Below, piece by piece: positions 1 to 12,585 of a stretch of 64,000 bases of DNA. The stretch's first letter is position 1. Each line of letters opens with the position of its first letter. The translations under genes were made by a program, and so were the position numbers. Source of the DNA: Jaapia argillacea MUCL 33604. Taxonomy: Eukaryota > Basidiomycota > Agaricomycetes > Jaapiales > Jaapiaceae. Location: positions 1,033,468 through 1,097,467 of the forward strand of contig KL197712.1 in the NCBI GenBank assembly GCA_000697665.1, read 5' to 3'. The notes under the pieces were generated by a model that saw only the letters and a program-made list of their open reading frames with translations, was not told the origin of the DNA and searched no databases.

Positions 1-708
1 TGTAGGGTCTGTTTGGACGGCGTTAAGAAGAACGCAGTGCTTTGCGAGCAATGCAGCCTTATCGTTCATGCCAGGTGTGCGGCTAATGCCCCTCCAACCT
101 GCGATCTCCATGCACAGCTCCTCCCGTATGCTCAGCACGCTGAGAAGGGAAGTCCTGGCAGCGCTTATAGTAGTGCCATGGATGTCATCAGTGGGATGAC
201 CCCTGGTACCAGCCCATCTTCTGGGGTCGCCATGATATCCTCTCCCAGACTGAGCCTGGAATCCGCGCCAGCATCACAATCATCGTTGTCAAAAAGTGTC
301 CATGCACCGACCGCCTTCGACTTCAAAATGCTCGATCAGATCAAGCGGTGGAGAGCTTCATTATCGCCCGACCCTGTGGATCCGTCCTCTGCTCCCTCGC
401 TTCCTCCGTCCCCCCACCCGGATCTATGGGGTCCTTCTGACCTTCGGGAGGAGTACGAAGGTTCGATCGTAGAGGAGACTGTGGGAGAAGGGAACCAGGA
501 TACCCCTTCCATCCAGCTCACTAGGGTTGCGGAGGAGGTTGAAGAGGAGGGGGGTGGTCCGAGCTCGCCGGGGTCGAAACGTCGAGGGACATCGGAACCT
601 AGTAAGGGGGAGACGACTAGAGAAGAGGAGGGAGGAGGGAGTGGAGGGGTGGTGGTTAACAAGGGGAAGAGGGGTTGGTTTTCCGGCGTGTTGTCAAAGT
701 TTAGATAA
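1..708 (+). CDS. C-terminal part of a second Cdc15-like kinase copy (partial, inverted duplicate)
   Basis: The open frame enters from the window edge and ends at TAA 706-708. Its first ~115 residues closely match the last exon of the full kinase at 6929-12585, starting with the Cys-rich finger CRVCLDG...LCEQCS...CAANAPPTC. The match is also strong at DNA level, by eye about 90 percent over the first ~340 bases. After about base 400 the two tails diverge. Here the tail is acidic and Gly-rich and contains [10 protein letters not shown], a string that in the full gene sits in an internal exon (near 10,020), not at the C terminus. No kinase domain is visible because the window starts inside the gene, so it cannot be decided whether this is a whole paralogue or a 3' fragment. 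It faces the full gene tail to tail across about 6.2 kb. Confidence 0.7.
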   Translation, partial: CRVCLDGVKKNAVLCEQCSLIVHARCAANAPPTCDLHAQLLPYAQHAEKGSPGSAYSSAMDVISGMTPGTSPSSGVAMISSPRLSLESAPASQSSLSKSVHAPTAFDFKMLDQIKRWRASLSPDPVDPSSAPSLPPSPHPDLWGPSDLREEYEGSIVEETVGEGNQDTPSIQLTRVAEEVEEEGGGPSSPGSKRRGTSEPSKGETTREEEGGGSGGVVVNKGKRGWFSGVLSKFR

Positions 709-938
709 TCTTGGAGGGGCCAGCCTGCTCTCATTGTTTTCTCATGCTGCTTGTGGCAGTTCTCGTTGTTTTTTACGTTGGGTCCTTACTCTACAGATAC
801 CCCAGAGCTCTACCGTATTTTGTGCATTTGGAGGATAAGTTACTTCGCTGGAAGGTTCCCATTCTACTGGCTTACGTCATCTCCTTTCACTCCTTGACCT
901 ACGAGTGCTAGCGCTATATACCTGGCCACCGGCGAACG

Positions 939-3900
939 ATGGACTCCTTCGACGACCTGCTGAACTCGTCCCGCAACGCGCTGGAGGATAACCCCTTCTC
1001 AGACCCATTTTCGCAACCGCAAGGTGGGGCACGCTCAATCTCTCCAGATCCATGGGCTTCGTTCTCTGCTCCCAGCGGACACGATGATGGATTCGGTATG
1101 GGCATGGGCTTCGGTGAACACCCGCAAAGTCCGATCGGCGGTTCAGGGGGATTTGGAGGGTATCCAGATCATGGGCTACGTGTTGGTCGTGATGATGAAG
1201 AGCACGGACATAATGAAGAGGCAAGACCTCATACGCCTACGCAGCATGCGACGGACGAGGTGACATCCCCTAGGACGCCGGGGTTTAAAGAGAGTATTGC
1301 AGCACCTGAATCACCGACTGCTGCATCGACTCAGGCTGCTGCACCCCTTCCTCTCCCGTTACCCATCCCATCACCTTCGCCTCCTCCCCAACGTCCATCT
1401 CAGCCTCCTCCACCCGCACCTGTAACGAAACCCAGCACCCCACCCCTCTCCATTCCCCCCTCCCCACCTCCATCCCAACCTCCACCCAAATCCGAACCAG
1501 AACCCCAAACGACCCCTCCAAACATCTCCATCACCTCCCCTTACCTCGCCAACCAACACCCAGACACGATCCAACAGCCGCCAACAACACCTCCACCCTC
1601 TTCCCCAACATCTCCAATATCCTTCGCTCCCTCTCCCACTCCTTCCCACTCCACTTTCCATACACACAGACCAGTGATCGTAAGCCCTCTCGAGTCGCCT
1701 ACTCCTTCGTCCGGTTTGTCCGGTGTGGGTGGGTTGGGTGGGGGAGGGTTTGGTGGGGTTAGTGGGTTACCTGTTACGACTGGGAATACGTTTGCTAGTC
1801 TTGCTATGGGTGGTGAGAGTGCGGGAGGTTGGGATCCTGGGGCGCATACCTTTGGAGCTGCTATGGAGGCAGAAGTGAATCCCGTTTCGAGAGAGGTTAG
1901 TGGTGATGGGTTTGGGCAGGAGAAGGAAAAAGAGAAGGAGAGGGAGGAAGGATCTCTCGAGGATGAAGATGATGAAGATGATAGACCCGTTTTACAAACC
2001 GTCAAACCTGCAAGTCCCCTTCCTCCCTCCACTTCATTTAACACCACACTAATTGCGCTTGTCCTCGAGATCAGAAACCACCTACCACTTCTCCTTCCAA
2101 ACCTCAAGATAAGGATAAGTTAACACCCATATTCCAAATATCAGTTGAAGATCCCCAGAAAGTGGGAGATCCTATTCGGGGGTATACGATGTACACCGTC
2201 ACCACACGCGTACGTCTTTCTTTCCTCATTTTCAACTCAAAATCGTTTTTCAGTACGACTCAAATCACATTTCGCGTATAGACCACTTCGCCGCTGTTCC
2301 CGAAACCTACCTTTTCGGTTTTGAGACGTTATTCTGACTTTTTGTGGCTCTATTCACAATTGAGCGCGAATAATCCGGGTGTGGTGGTTCCTCCCGTTCC
2401 GGAGAAGAACCCTTTTGGTATGTACGGCCTCCTCCATCCCCTTCTTTCCTCCCACCTACACTCCCTTCCGTTCTTTCATATGCTAACTATGAATTCAAAC
2501 AACCAGGCAGGTTCGATTCCCAATTCGTCCAAACCAGACGTGTCCAACTTGAGAAATGTATAAACAAGATGGCGAATCATGCTGTGTTGGGGAAAGATGG
2601 GGATTTGAGGTGTTTTTTGGAGAGTGATAGTTTTGCTTTGGACGTGAGTTGTTCTGCGTGCTTTGCTTTGCGACTTATTTTCCAAATATCTATCAACTAT
2701 CACGGTCTCTTCTCTTTCTTTGTGAGCTTTATGCTGACGAGTGGTGTGATAGATTAAACATCGAAAAGCGGAATTGGCACAAGAGAGGGGAGGGTTGATG
2801 GCTACTCTCGGACAGACGTTGGGTGGGTCTAGGTTTTATGAGATGGACGAGGTGAGTTTCATTTCACTCTGGAGAATGTTGGACGCTCGTGACACGGTTC
2901 TTTTTCGTAGTGGTTTGATAAGCAGAAGTTCTATTTGGATAGTTTGGAGAGTCAGTTGAGGGGGTTAGTCAAGGCTATTGACATCGTCTCTAAACATCGA
3001 GCCGGTAAGTCTTCCCCCCCCCTCTTCCCCTTCCTTTACCCGCAACTAACACGTTTCCCCCACCCATAGAACTCTCTCAATCCATCTCCGAATTCGCACA
3101 AACTATAACCGATCTTTCCACCTCCGATTTTGGTCCTTCCTCCTCCCTCTCCCACTCTCTCGCAGGGCTGGCACAAGCCCAACGCAAGGCACAAGAAGTG
3201 CAGACTGTACAAGGGGAGGAGGATGCGTTGGGGTTTATGGGGACTGTTGATGAGTATGCTAGGTTGATCAATAGCGTTCGGGTGAGGCCCGCCCCCTTTC
3301 GTTCTCCTTTTTGGTGGTTTTAGATGCTGACGATGAAATGGGTAGCTGGCGTTTGCATCCCGTATACGGACGTATAATAATTGGCAGAATGCAGATGCGG
3401 AGGTGAGGAGGGTTAAACAAGCTCATGAGAGGAATCGAGCGCAGGGAAGGATACCGCCCGAGAGGTTAGGTCATTCTCTAAGTCTCATCGCCGAGGTACG
3501 TTCCACCCCCCTTTTCTCTTACGATGACTATTCAATTGATGATTAATTTTTGGATAAGACGGAGAGAAGAGCGATGGACGCCAAACATGAATTCGAACGG
3601 ACTTCGAAACTTATCAAATCGGAAATGGCGAGGTTTGAGCAGGAGAGGATCGAAGATTTTAAGAATTCGTTGCAAGAATTTTTGGAGGGGATGATTGGGA
3701 GACAGAAGGAGGTGTGTTTCTCCCCTCCCCTATTTTCCTTCCTCCCAGCCCTCTTGTTCGCATCATGCTAAAATCCCTCTGCGTTCGTAGTTGATTGGCG
3801 CTTGGGAATCGTACCAGCATTTACTGCTCAAGAAGGTCCAAGATTCTTCGAATGTCAAAGCGCCACGACCAGTCGCGGATGAGCCTTCCTCCACACCAGC

Positions 3901-3988
3901 TCCTGCCTCAGATTCTGTTGCATCGCCACCTCCAGCCACCCCGTTACCGTTGGAAGACCCTATTCCCGTTTCCTCGCCTTGGTCTTAG
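939..3988 (+). CDS. vps5: Vps5/SNX1-like sorting nexin (retromer PX-BAR subunit)
   Basis: Predicted 794 residues. Exons: 939-2009, 2075-2209, 2282-2417, 2507-2643, 2753-2851, 2911-3004, 3070-3281, 3346-3495, 3559-3711, 3791-3988; their sum is divisible by three. Residues 1 to ~350 are a disordered Pro/Ser/Gly-rich region. A PX domain follows, with the typical RRYSDFLWLYSQL and a Pro-rich PPVPEKNPFG loop. The rest is a long helical region typical of a Vps5-type BAR domain (FDKQKFYLDSLESQLRGLVK, then MARFEQERIEDF). In the family, Vps5 pairs with Vps17 and coats endosomes for retrograde transport to the Golgi. The first intron is unusual: frame is kept either by a GC-AG intron (2010-2074) or by a GT donor at 2001; the ATG at 939 is the first in frame. 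The gene converges with mpe1. Confidence 0.93.
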
Positions 3989-4240
3989 TTATACGGCGCA
4001 TTTCTCCTTGTTTCGTTACTCTTCGAGAATCACGTTAGGGGTAGTGACAGTAATGGAATGGACGCTGAGTGGATTCGGAATAAACTGCATTTATTATCTC
4101 TGGGTGTAAAGTGCTGTTGGTGAGAATGTACATGTCCGCGAAAGCAAGTGCAAAGCATATATGTGCAAAGAATAATCTAAACGTCTGCCGTCTGAATCTT
4201 CTCCATCTCACCCTCCTTCCCTCGCAAATCGACGCCCCAC

Positions 4241-6386
4241 TTACTCCCAGAACCTCGGTATTTTGTTATCTTGACCTTCACTCCCCGCAACCTCCAAAAA
4301 GTCTGACGGCCTGTCTCGCTTCAGGTTCCTCCGCCTCGCATTCACCGGTAGCCTCTGGTACGCCGAGTCCTGTGGTAACTGCTGCTGCTGCTGCTGATGC
4401 TGATGGTGTTGCTGTTGCATTTGTTGTTGACCCTGGTACATACCACCCCATTGCGCGCTATAATCCCCCTGTTGCTGATATCCTCCCATACCATATCCGA
4501 CCCCATTGCCCCCACCACTACCACCACTACCGACGGTCTGTGCTTGCTGAGAATAGCTCGTAGCGGCAGCCAAGGCGGCGGCGAACGTCTGGGCTTGTTG
4601 GAGCTGCAGCTGTAATTGTTGGTGTTTCATTTGAGTTTGGCCGCGGACGTCTTTTGGAAGCGAGGGGTTGTTGAGCATCACGGAGATTTGTTTGATCTGG
4701 GCTTGCAATTGTTCGATCATTTGGGACATGTCCATATCTGAAGGAGGTTGTGCGTAGAGTTCTTGGTCGATCGCGGCTGCTTCTGCTGCTTGCAGACTCT
4801 AAAATAAAAGTTCATGAGACCCGAACAATGATCACTCCAGTCGGGACAAACCTGTTCTCCAGAAATGTCAGCAATGTTCCCCTCCGGTTCGTCCACGCCT
4901 TCCTTCTTGCTGTCTTCGATGGCCTTGTCAATATAGTCCGCGACTTTCGTGCGAGTGGGCTTGTCCATGGCCACCTTATCGAGAGAAGGGATCCTCTTGC
5001 CACAGCTTGGACAAGCAAAGTCACGTTCAAGGAGGATACTCTGAATGCACTCTTCGCAGTATGATGTCCCACAACAAGGTGTCTTGACAGCATCTCGGAA
5101 AAGTTTGTTGTCGATGGGACATATTAGCGATGCGTCAGTTGGCGTACGTTCACGGACTTCGACTTCGGTCAACGTCTTGCGCTGGGCAACTTGTTTTTGC
5201 CATGAAGCTCTGTATTGATCGGTATTAGACGTGAAAGTAAAAGGTGAGATATGGACGTACACATCAGGCTGGGCGATGACATAGCCTCCTTCAGGTGTAA
5301 CCATCACCCCATGTCCCAAAGAACCCGCAGCCAGAGGATTGTCAACGGTCTTGAGGAAACTCCGAGGGATACCAGTCGATCTTTTGATGCGAGGTTTGTT
5401 ATCAAAGTCACGGTCGTTATTCGTCGGACAATCCTGTATCCAGTGACCTTCCAAACACGTCTCAACTCGAAGCTTTCAGGTGAGATGGAAATACGGCAGA
5501 CCTTTCTGACCACAACGATAGCACACATAACTAGGAGGGAGAGGACGGTCCGGCTGATGGGAGGGTAGGTGGGGTTTTCCTCCGCGACTGAGTCCGGTTC
5601 CTCGGGAGTTAGTGTAAATACGGGTGGCACTGTTCAAACCGACGATGGATGGTGGGAGGAAACAGAATCATGTTCATGAGAAAGAGGGTTTTACTACAGA
5701 AGACAAGAAGCGCATGTATGCGCGACACCAACTGAGACATCTTTTCCTGTGTTTCCTCCCAATTCTGAGTCTGCGCCTGGAACATGGCAGCCATTGCCGC
5801 AGCTTCATCGTCTTGAGCAACAGCGGACTTGACAGTGACCTGCGAATGTAAAGCTTTGTTCATCACGGGAGAGAAGAGATTCATCTGCGCACGCACTGCT
5901 GTGGACTTGGGAGGTGGTGCCGAGGGCTTTTCTTTCTCTTCTTCCTTACCGTCAAATCGCTTCGTGATTGCGCCTTTATGCCAGCTGGTGAAACCATTCA
6001 CTGGACCACTGGACCTGCCAAGAGTATCCGAAACAGGCGTGGACGCTGATGCGGTCCCAGCAAGATACATAGCAGCTTTACCCTTTCCCGGTTTCGCGGA
6101 AGGGAGGCGCTTGACAATCACAGAAGATGACCGAGGAATGATATGAGAATCGTCCTTGAATTCTGCTGGCGTTGTTAGCCTTGGTGCTGTGGACCAATGG
6201 ACATGGTAACTCACCGTCTCCTGATGATGGATCATAGACGTGCAAGTCGAAGTCGTTGGCCTTACCCAGATTGTTAGCGAGAATGACCTCCTTCTTCAAA
6301 TCAAAGACAGAAATCCCAGTGCCATCGAAGGTCACTCTGGACTCGGTTCTCTGAGACTTGAACTTGTAGAAAACAGAAGATGCCAT
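4241..6386 (-). CDS. mpe1: Mpe1/RBBP6-like mRNA cleavage and polyadenylation factor subunit
   Basis: Predicted 610 residues. Exons on the minus strand: 6386-6215, 6162-5733, 5629-5502, 5447-5261, 5209-4852, 4798-4241. The protein opens with a DWNN ubiquitin-like domain (MASSVFYKFKSQR...). It continues with a CCHC zinc knuckle CYRCGQKGHWIQDC, split by an intron after CYRCGQK, and a RING/U-box-like domain with CPIDNKLFRDAVKTPCCGTSYCEECI. In the family Mpe1 is a subunit of the CPF nuclease-polymerase complex and acts in pre-mRNA 3'-end processing in the nucleus. The C-terminal ~200 residues are low complexity with Gln/His runs encoded around 4380-4640, ending in NKIPRFWE. Domain order and length fit the fungal family well. 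The small intron inside the zinc knuckle fixes the frame. Confidence 0.93.
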
Positions 6387-6928
6387 TAGGCTAAGTATTG
6401 ATTCAAAGAATTGCCTAAGTCTACAGTTCACAGCAAAAATGGTATCTTTCCTGTCGCTGAACCGAAGGAGGGAGTGCGGTCGAGGAACAGGGTGTGTAGG
6501 TCGTCTGACGAGGAGCTGGGAGAGGTTGTGAACTTGGTGTCCATTTCTGACGAGGCCGGAGTTTCAAATTTGTGGCACTTGGAATGCTCGCTCGGGAGTC
6601 ACGCCAAGAACAGCGGAAAGGATATGTACGAGATGTCGACGAGCTTTTGATATCATCATATGCAGGTACGCCAAGCCTGTATGTATGCGAGTGTATGCTA
6701 GTAATGCAGTGAGGTACCAGTGGCTCCCAAGATAGATGGTAAAAGAGAATCTGGTATGATGAAGGCGAAATGGTACTAAGAATACAATGAGTCCCACCAA
6801 AGGATTAAAGAGAGAATAAGTACTACGGCGATGCTGCTACGAGAACAAAAGGCAAATGAATGAAATGAAGAAAGACTGTCAGTGTATGAGGTGAAGTATG
6901 TGTACAATGTTCATGGAAAACGATAGAA
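6387..6928. other. Spacer: mpe1 upstream region and 3' flank of the Cdc15-like kinase
   Basis: No coding signal is seen. The region separates the start codon of mpe1 (minus strand, 6386) from the stop of the kinase (minus strand, 6929). It should therefore contain the mpe1 promoter and the kinase 3' untranslated region. Short open frames here have no recognisable content. Confidence 0.6.
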
Positions 6929-9900
6929 TTATTGCACAAGGCAGTTGCCATTCGACGACTTGGACTCTCCCCCTCGATGTTTCTTCCGGCCCAGCCGTTT
7001 GGCATCAGCAGCAGATAAGTCTCCTGGTACCGTGTTTGAGTGTGTCGATGTCATGGACTCGTCCGCTTCGGAAACGCCGTCGTTGTGAGAGAATGCGCTC
7101 ATCCGAGAGACTCCCCTTCTATCTTCCGTCGTCGTATATCGACTTTGCGAATCGCGTGTCCCTGTCTCTGTACCACCCCCAGACATCATGGACTGTCCTC
7201 CAACTCGACTGGAGAAGCTTTCTGCAGCGGTGGCAGCGCTTCGCATGCTAGATGACTTGCTATCACTGTGAATGGAGACAGGACGTTCTTGAGCGGACTG
7301 CTTTCTCTTGAGTAGCACCGAGTGTTTCTTTCGTAGGCCAGTGATTCCACCATTCTGGGTAGAAGGAAGCGAGGGAGTAGATGATGACTCCCCAGGCTCG
7401 GGCGATAATGAAGTTTTCGACCGCTTGAATTGATTGAACATTTTGAAGTTGTAGGCGGTCGGTGGATGGACACTTTGTGACAACGGTGATTGTGACGCTG
7501 GTGCGGAGTCCAGGCTCGGTCTGGGAGAGGATATCATGGCGACCTCAGAAGATGGGCTGGTACCAGGGGTGATCCCATTGATGACATCCATGGCACTGCT
7601 ATAAGCGCTACCAGGATTTCCCTTCTCAGCGTACTGAGCATATAGAAGGAGCTGTGCACGGAGATCGCAGGTCGGAGGGGCATTAGCCGCGCACTTGGCA
7701 TGGGCAATAAGGCTGCATTGCTCGCAAAGCACTGCGTTCTTCTTAACGCCGTCCAAACAGACCCTACACATCATAGCTATTGCCGAAAAAGTCAGTCTCT
7801 TGATGAGATGTTTGAGGGAAGGTACAAACCTTTGCTGAAAGTGGTCTTTATAAAGGAATGGTCACGCGGTCCAGGGCTTTCAGCCTCCTGTCCCCGAGGG
7901 GTTGAAGGGCTATTGGACATGCGTCGTTGTGGTGGAGTGCCAGAAACAAACAATTCATCGCCGCGGAAGAAAAGGTCGTCGATGACTGGTGAAGGAGTGC
8001 TTGGAATATCAATCCCGGTGAGATACCTGTGGACAGCTTCCGACTTTTGGAAATCGGCGCTGACACGACGAAGGAACGGTATACTGTCTTGCGGGCGAAG
8101 CTCCTGTTGACCCAGCAGATGAGGAAATCGTATCTCTTGTTGTGGAGTGAATAAACGTACCTTGCCGCCAACCCAGTTTTTCTTCAGCCATTCATGTTCG
8201 CAAAGCTCCTCAGCGCTGGGTCGTTTTGAGGGCTCCTTGTTAAAGCAAATGGTAAGGAAATCCTGGAGCAGGTCAGAGCAACCTTCGGGTAAAGGCGGCA
8301 TTTCCTCTTCTACGATCCGGAACATGACTATTGGATGCAAGGTCGTTAGTAAGCGCAGAATGCAACATTTGGAAAATCCTACCAGTCATGCTGTTGGGTA
8401 TATCGCCATATGGCGGACGTCCACTCAACAACTCGATGACAGTACAAGCCAGCGACCAAATATCCGACTTCGTGGACGCTCCCTTCAACTCAATCACTTC
8501 AGGGGCCATCCAGTTAGGCGTTCCGGCAACGTCCTTCATCTCGCGCTCCATAGCTCGCATATTCAACGATACACCGAAGTCAGAAAGTTTGACGTTCCCG
8601 TTTTTCGTGGTAAGAATGTTCGCAGCCTTCAGGTCACAGTGGACGACGTCGTTGGAGTGCAAGTAGTGAAGGCCTTCCAATATTTTGACGACATAACTCG
8701 CAACGAGACGTTCGTTGAGCTTGCCGAACGCTTTGAGGGTTTGGCCAAGTGAGCCATTTTCCGCGAGCCTATGCGGGCAACGAGATTAGCGGAGAGAACC
8801 CATGCCAACGAAAAATCACGTACTCAAGGACAATGCTCAACGTGTCCTTATCTCTTGCCATACCCTCGTATTTCACGATGCCTGGATGTGAAAGGCTTTT
8901 CAAGAGGTCAACCTCCTTCATGAGCTGCGAAATTTCTTCCTCTTTCAAGCCTTCCAATCGAATCCGCTTCACCGCGACCATTTGACCGGTGTTTAGGTTC
9001 AGAGCACGATACACGGAACCAAACTGTCCACGGCCAATACAATTACCAAGTTGCTAAACATTACCAGTAAGCCAGATCCTGCGGAAGGCGAGAAAGAATG
9101 GAGCTCACGTATTGTGTTGGAGGTTTCCCCTCTTCCTTGACAATCAAAGTTTGACGCACAGCACTCCCATCCAACGAATTTCTCGACATAATGTCACTGG
9201 CACTGGCGTTACCATTGGCTACACCCAGGTTGACCATACTTTCGAATCGGGACCGACCCGGCTTAGCACCAAGATCGTCGTAGGACTCCGGACGTGGGCG
9301 CCTCCGCGCACTTGCACCTTCAATCTCACTCTGGAATCGCCCTCGCGGTTGACGAGGTCGATCATCGCCACTTCCAGGGAAAGAGACTTGCGAAGCATTT
9401 GGAGACGAGCCCAAGGGTATAGCGTTGAGATCGCCTGAAAGCGTTCTTGGAAATGGAACAGGAGGATCACGATCGCTCTCAAAGGATGATCGTGGCTCGT
9501 CAGTTCGGGGGACGTACATCCCATTTCGGATGGGACCAGTTTTGGTGCTATTTCGACGAAGCATGCCGCGTGCAGAGTGGAGACTAGGGTCTGGACTGGA
9601 ATCGCGACGAAGGAGGCTGTCCTTAGGAAGTAGAGCTGGGGTGTCGATGCTGTGACGAGGACGATGGGTCGGTCGACGAGGTGCGAATGGAGGTAGAGAA
9701 TCGACGCTATCGTTTTGCTTCGAAGCACCGATGTAGGCAATTTTCCGCGGAGAGGCAATGAGGCTTGGGCTCGGCGAAGGGGAGTTATCACGGAGTTCTG
9801 ATATAGGAGACCTAGTAGTTCGAGGAGGACTCTGGGATGGTTGAAATGCATCCAAGAAGTCGTCTGGCCATTTTCCTTTACCCAACTTGATCGCGGCAGG

Positions 9901-12585
9901 AGCTCTTCCAACTCGATCCCCCGGAGAGGTATCAATTTTGTCCAACTTGGTCCTCTCACTGAGTTTTCCGGCTGAAGAACTTCGACCACTCGCACTGCTC
10001 TCCTCAACCTCCTCAGCAACCCGAGTAAGGTCGATCGCAGGTGCTTCACTTGGTCGCCTCTCCCTCTTCATCCCTTCCACGCTTCGCTTACGCGCCATCT
10101 CGTCCGCTATAAAGCTACCTTCAGTGCGAGTCATCGACGGGAACTCTGACGGCACGAAAGAGGTCGCCTCAGTGGTATACGTCCGCATCGTACCAAACTT
10201 GTTCTGCCCACTATTGGTGCGATCCATTTCCAAAAGACTCGACATTGCCGTCGTATCAGTGGCGGTCGAAGCTATGGATTGCCGAGGCATGAAGTTCATA
10301 TCCGCCATCGAGTCACGACCGTTGTCCCCGAAAGACGCACGTGTCGAGTCAGCCATTGAAGCTCTGTCGCGCAAGACGTCCGATTGCCTGGTAGAGGGAG
10401 ACCGAGTACGCAAAGGTGACCGTGGTGGAGCCATTGGCGGAACTTCGTCAAGATCGCTCCCTCCAGGACTACTACTACGACCATTCGTGGAGGCATCACC
10501 GTTCTGTGCCGTCTGGGCATTGGACGAGCCTCCAGAACTTTCAGCTGGACTGTCTGAGCGAACAGTAGGTAATCCTGGCGACGTGGGACTCCATCGCTTC
10601 TTACCCTTGGGTGTTGAAGGACTTTGAACTATCGGAGATGTCGAACGTTGCGCCAAAGTGAGGTTTGGAGTGGATGCAGCAAGTCGAGAACTAGCATGTC
10701 CATAAGGTCCAGGACTCGTAGGGGTGGCGGGGAGCTTCTTCGCATGTGAGTCATTCCCACCGGAGATGTATTTCGACCGATCGACTGGAGGGGATTCAGC
10801 CAACCTCAATAGCGAGATAATTGTGTGAGCCACGCGCGAGAGGGTTTCGAAAGTGCCCTCAATAAGGTCGTCTCGTTGAAAAAGGTCCTTCGAGGGGAGC
10901 CCAAACTGGGAACATGCTGCCAGAAACTTGGTGACATTTGACGTCTGTCGAAAACCGTCTTCACGTGCATCAGGACGCAATATGCTACCAGGACGGAGTT
11001 TGTTCAATAGTCTAGAATGAAAGGATTTAGTCAATACGACGAGGGTGATAAAGATAAGGACTCACTGGCAAAGCACATATCCATCCTTCAAGGCCTCTGA
11101 GAACAACACCCGCTCACGATCACCACTACTGGAAGTGGCGCCCGAGTTCACGGGCGCAAACACACTGGATTGACTGGCGTTGGGAGCCCCACTCCGTCCC
11201 CAGACTCGCTCTAACCTCGACAACTTCCTCATACGGTACTCGACCTCTTCCCATTCTTTCATGCTCATACCAGTTTTCCCATTCGCAGCTGGTCGGGCGA
11301 TCTCCTTGCAAAGCATCGAAGACGCGTTGCGAATGAGTTCACGTTGCTCTAGAGTACCTGGTGAGGATAGAGATAGAGAAGTTGTCGACGCGTTCATGCC
11401 ACGATGTTGGACAGGGGACACGGCGCGAGGGCGAGTTGGCGTTGAGGGCGATGATGCTCGGATAGAGGCGGGAGAAGGGAGTGGCCTGGTGGAATCTATG
11501 GAAGGTCTACGCTGAGGTATCGGTATCGGAGATGATGGTGGACTAGAGGGTAGATGAGACGTCGATGCAGAGTTCAAACCACGTTGGGTTGGAGTAATGT
11601 TGCGGCGCCCTGTTGTTGGAGATGCAGGACTGATGGGGCGAACACTAGTTGGCGAGACAGATCTGTCGCGAGGTAAATTACTGGTACTGGAGGAGGGCTT
11701 TCTTGAGTGACCAAGTTGGTTCCGTGTTGTTGAATGAGGGGTCGGAGTTTCTGGAGTACGGGGAGTTGAAGTTTCTCGTTGCCTCCGAGATGGTGTTCCA
11801 AGGATGGGAGACGCAAGTGATGTGGACGATGGAGATGATGGAAGGAGCGGAGGCGGGCGGTGCTTTGCAGGTTTCTGTTCGCGCGGAGAAGCTTCAGTCA
11901 CAAATTGGACAGAACTGATCCCTACGTTACTTGCGCTCTCGCGGCGCCTGCGGGTAAGAGGAGCCGGAGGGCCGATCTCTTTGGGACCGGTTGCAACCTG
12001 CAAGCTGGAGCGTTTTGGGCCATCCTTCGGAGGTTTAGGGGGAGGGGATGGTGATGACGGTGATGAAGGGGAAGGGAGGAGATTGGGAGAGGACATGGAA
12101 CCTCCACGCAATGAGGGGGTGATGTAACTCGTCCATCCTGCTATTCGGTCCTTGTCGAGGTCCTTGATCTTCACCGCCGCTTTCTCCTTCTGCTTAGAAC
12201 TATCCGTAGGTGAAGTCGCATCCGAGGGGTATGGTGTTTCCTTTGGACTCCTAGACCACACCCTCGAACCAAGCTTCCTGATCATCCGTGACGCCCCCGC
12301 CTCTTCGCTGGTCTCCTTCCCCTTCCCCTTATCCTTCTTAGCGGTGATGGTCGCGAAATCATCGACAGGAGGAGACTTCACTCTCGATCTCGTCGCGGTG
12401 CGAATACTCTGTTCCAATGATGACCGGAGGCGTTTGAAGGTCTTCGGTGAAGGGTCAGACACCTCCGAAGGTTGAGAATAGATACGTGATGAGGAGGCTC
12501 GAGTTGGGGATAGGGTTCCTGGGTCGGTACGGGAGGCCATGACCACAGGATTTGATATCGGGGATGAGAGTACAGCTGCAGCCAT
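6929..12585 (-). CDS. Cdc15/Sep-type STE kinase with calponin-homology domain and C-terminal zinc finger
   Basis: Predicted 1775 residues. Exons on the minus strand: 12585-11066, 11011-9109, 9053-8824, 8768-8383, 8327-8161, 8103-7830, 7776-6929. The first ~420 residues are Ser/Pro-rich and disordered. A calponin-homology domain at about 425-585 is split by the first intron ([19 protein letters not shown]). A second disordered stretch runs to ~1140. The kinase domain spans about 1143-1400: [45 protein letters not shown] replaces the usual HRD, but the Asp is kept. The last exon gives a Cys/His finger ([18 protein letters not shown]). The kinase is closest to Cdc15/Cdc7/MAP3K-epsilon enzymes of the septation or mitotic-exit network, acting at spindle poles. 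Donor GTACGT at 8823 is needed to keep frame between exons 3 and 4, giving IVLELAENG. Confidence 0.92.

Noticed and set aside
711-911. 66-residue plus-strand open frame with a hydrophobic start
   Set aside because: It sits in the short spacer between two plus-strand genes, with no further support.
1371-1667. Trp/Arg/Gly-rich minus-strand frames opposite vps5
   Set aside because: Antisense reading of the Pro-rich linker of vps5; no independent evidence.
2505-2520. GGTTCGATTCC, a tRNA B-box-like string
   Set aside because: It lies at a vps5 splice junction, and no A box or cloverleaf can be formed upstream. A similar GGTTCGAATCC inside clr2 (near 43,755) was rejected for the same reason.
4397-4615. 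Leu/Thr- and Leu-rich plus-strand open frames opposite mpe1
   Set aside because: They are antisense shadows of the Gln/His-rich C-terminal region of mpe1.
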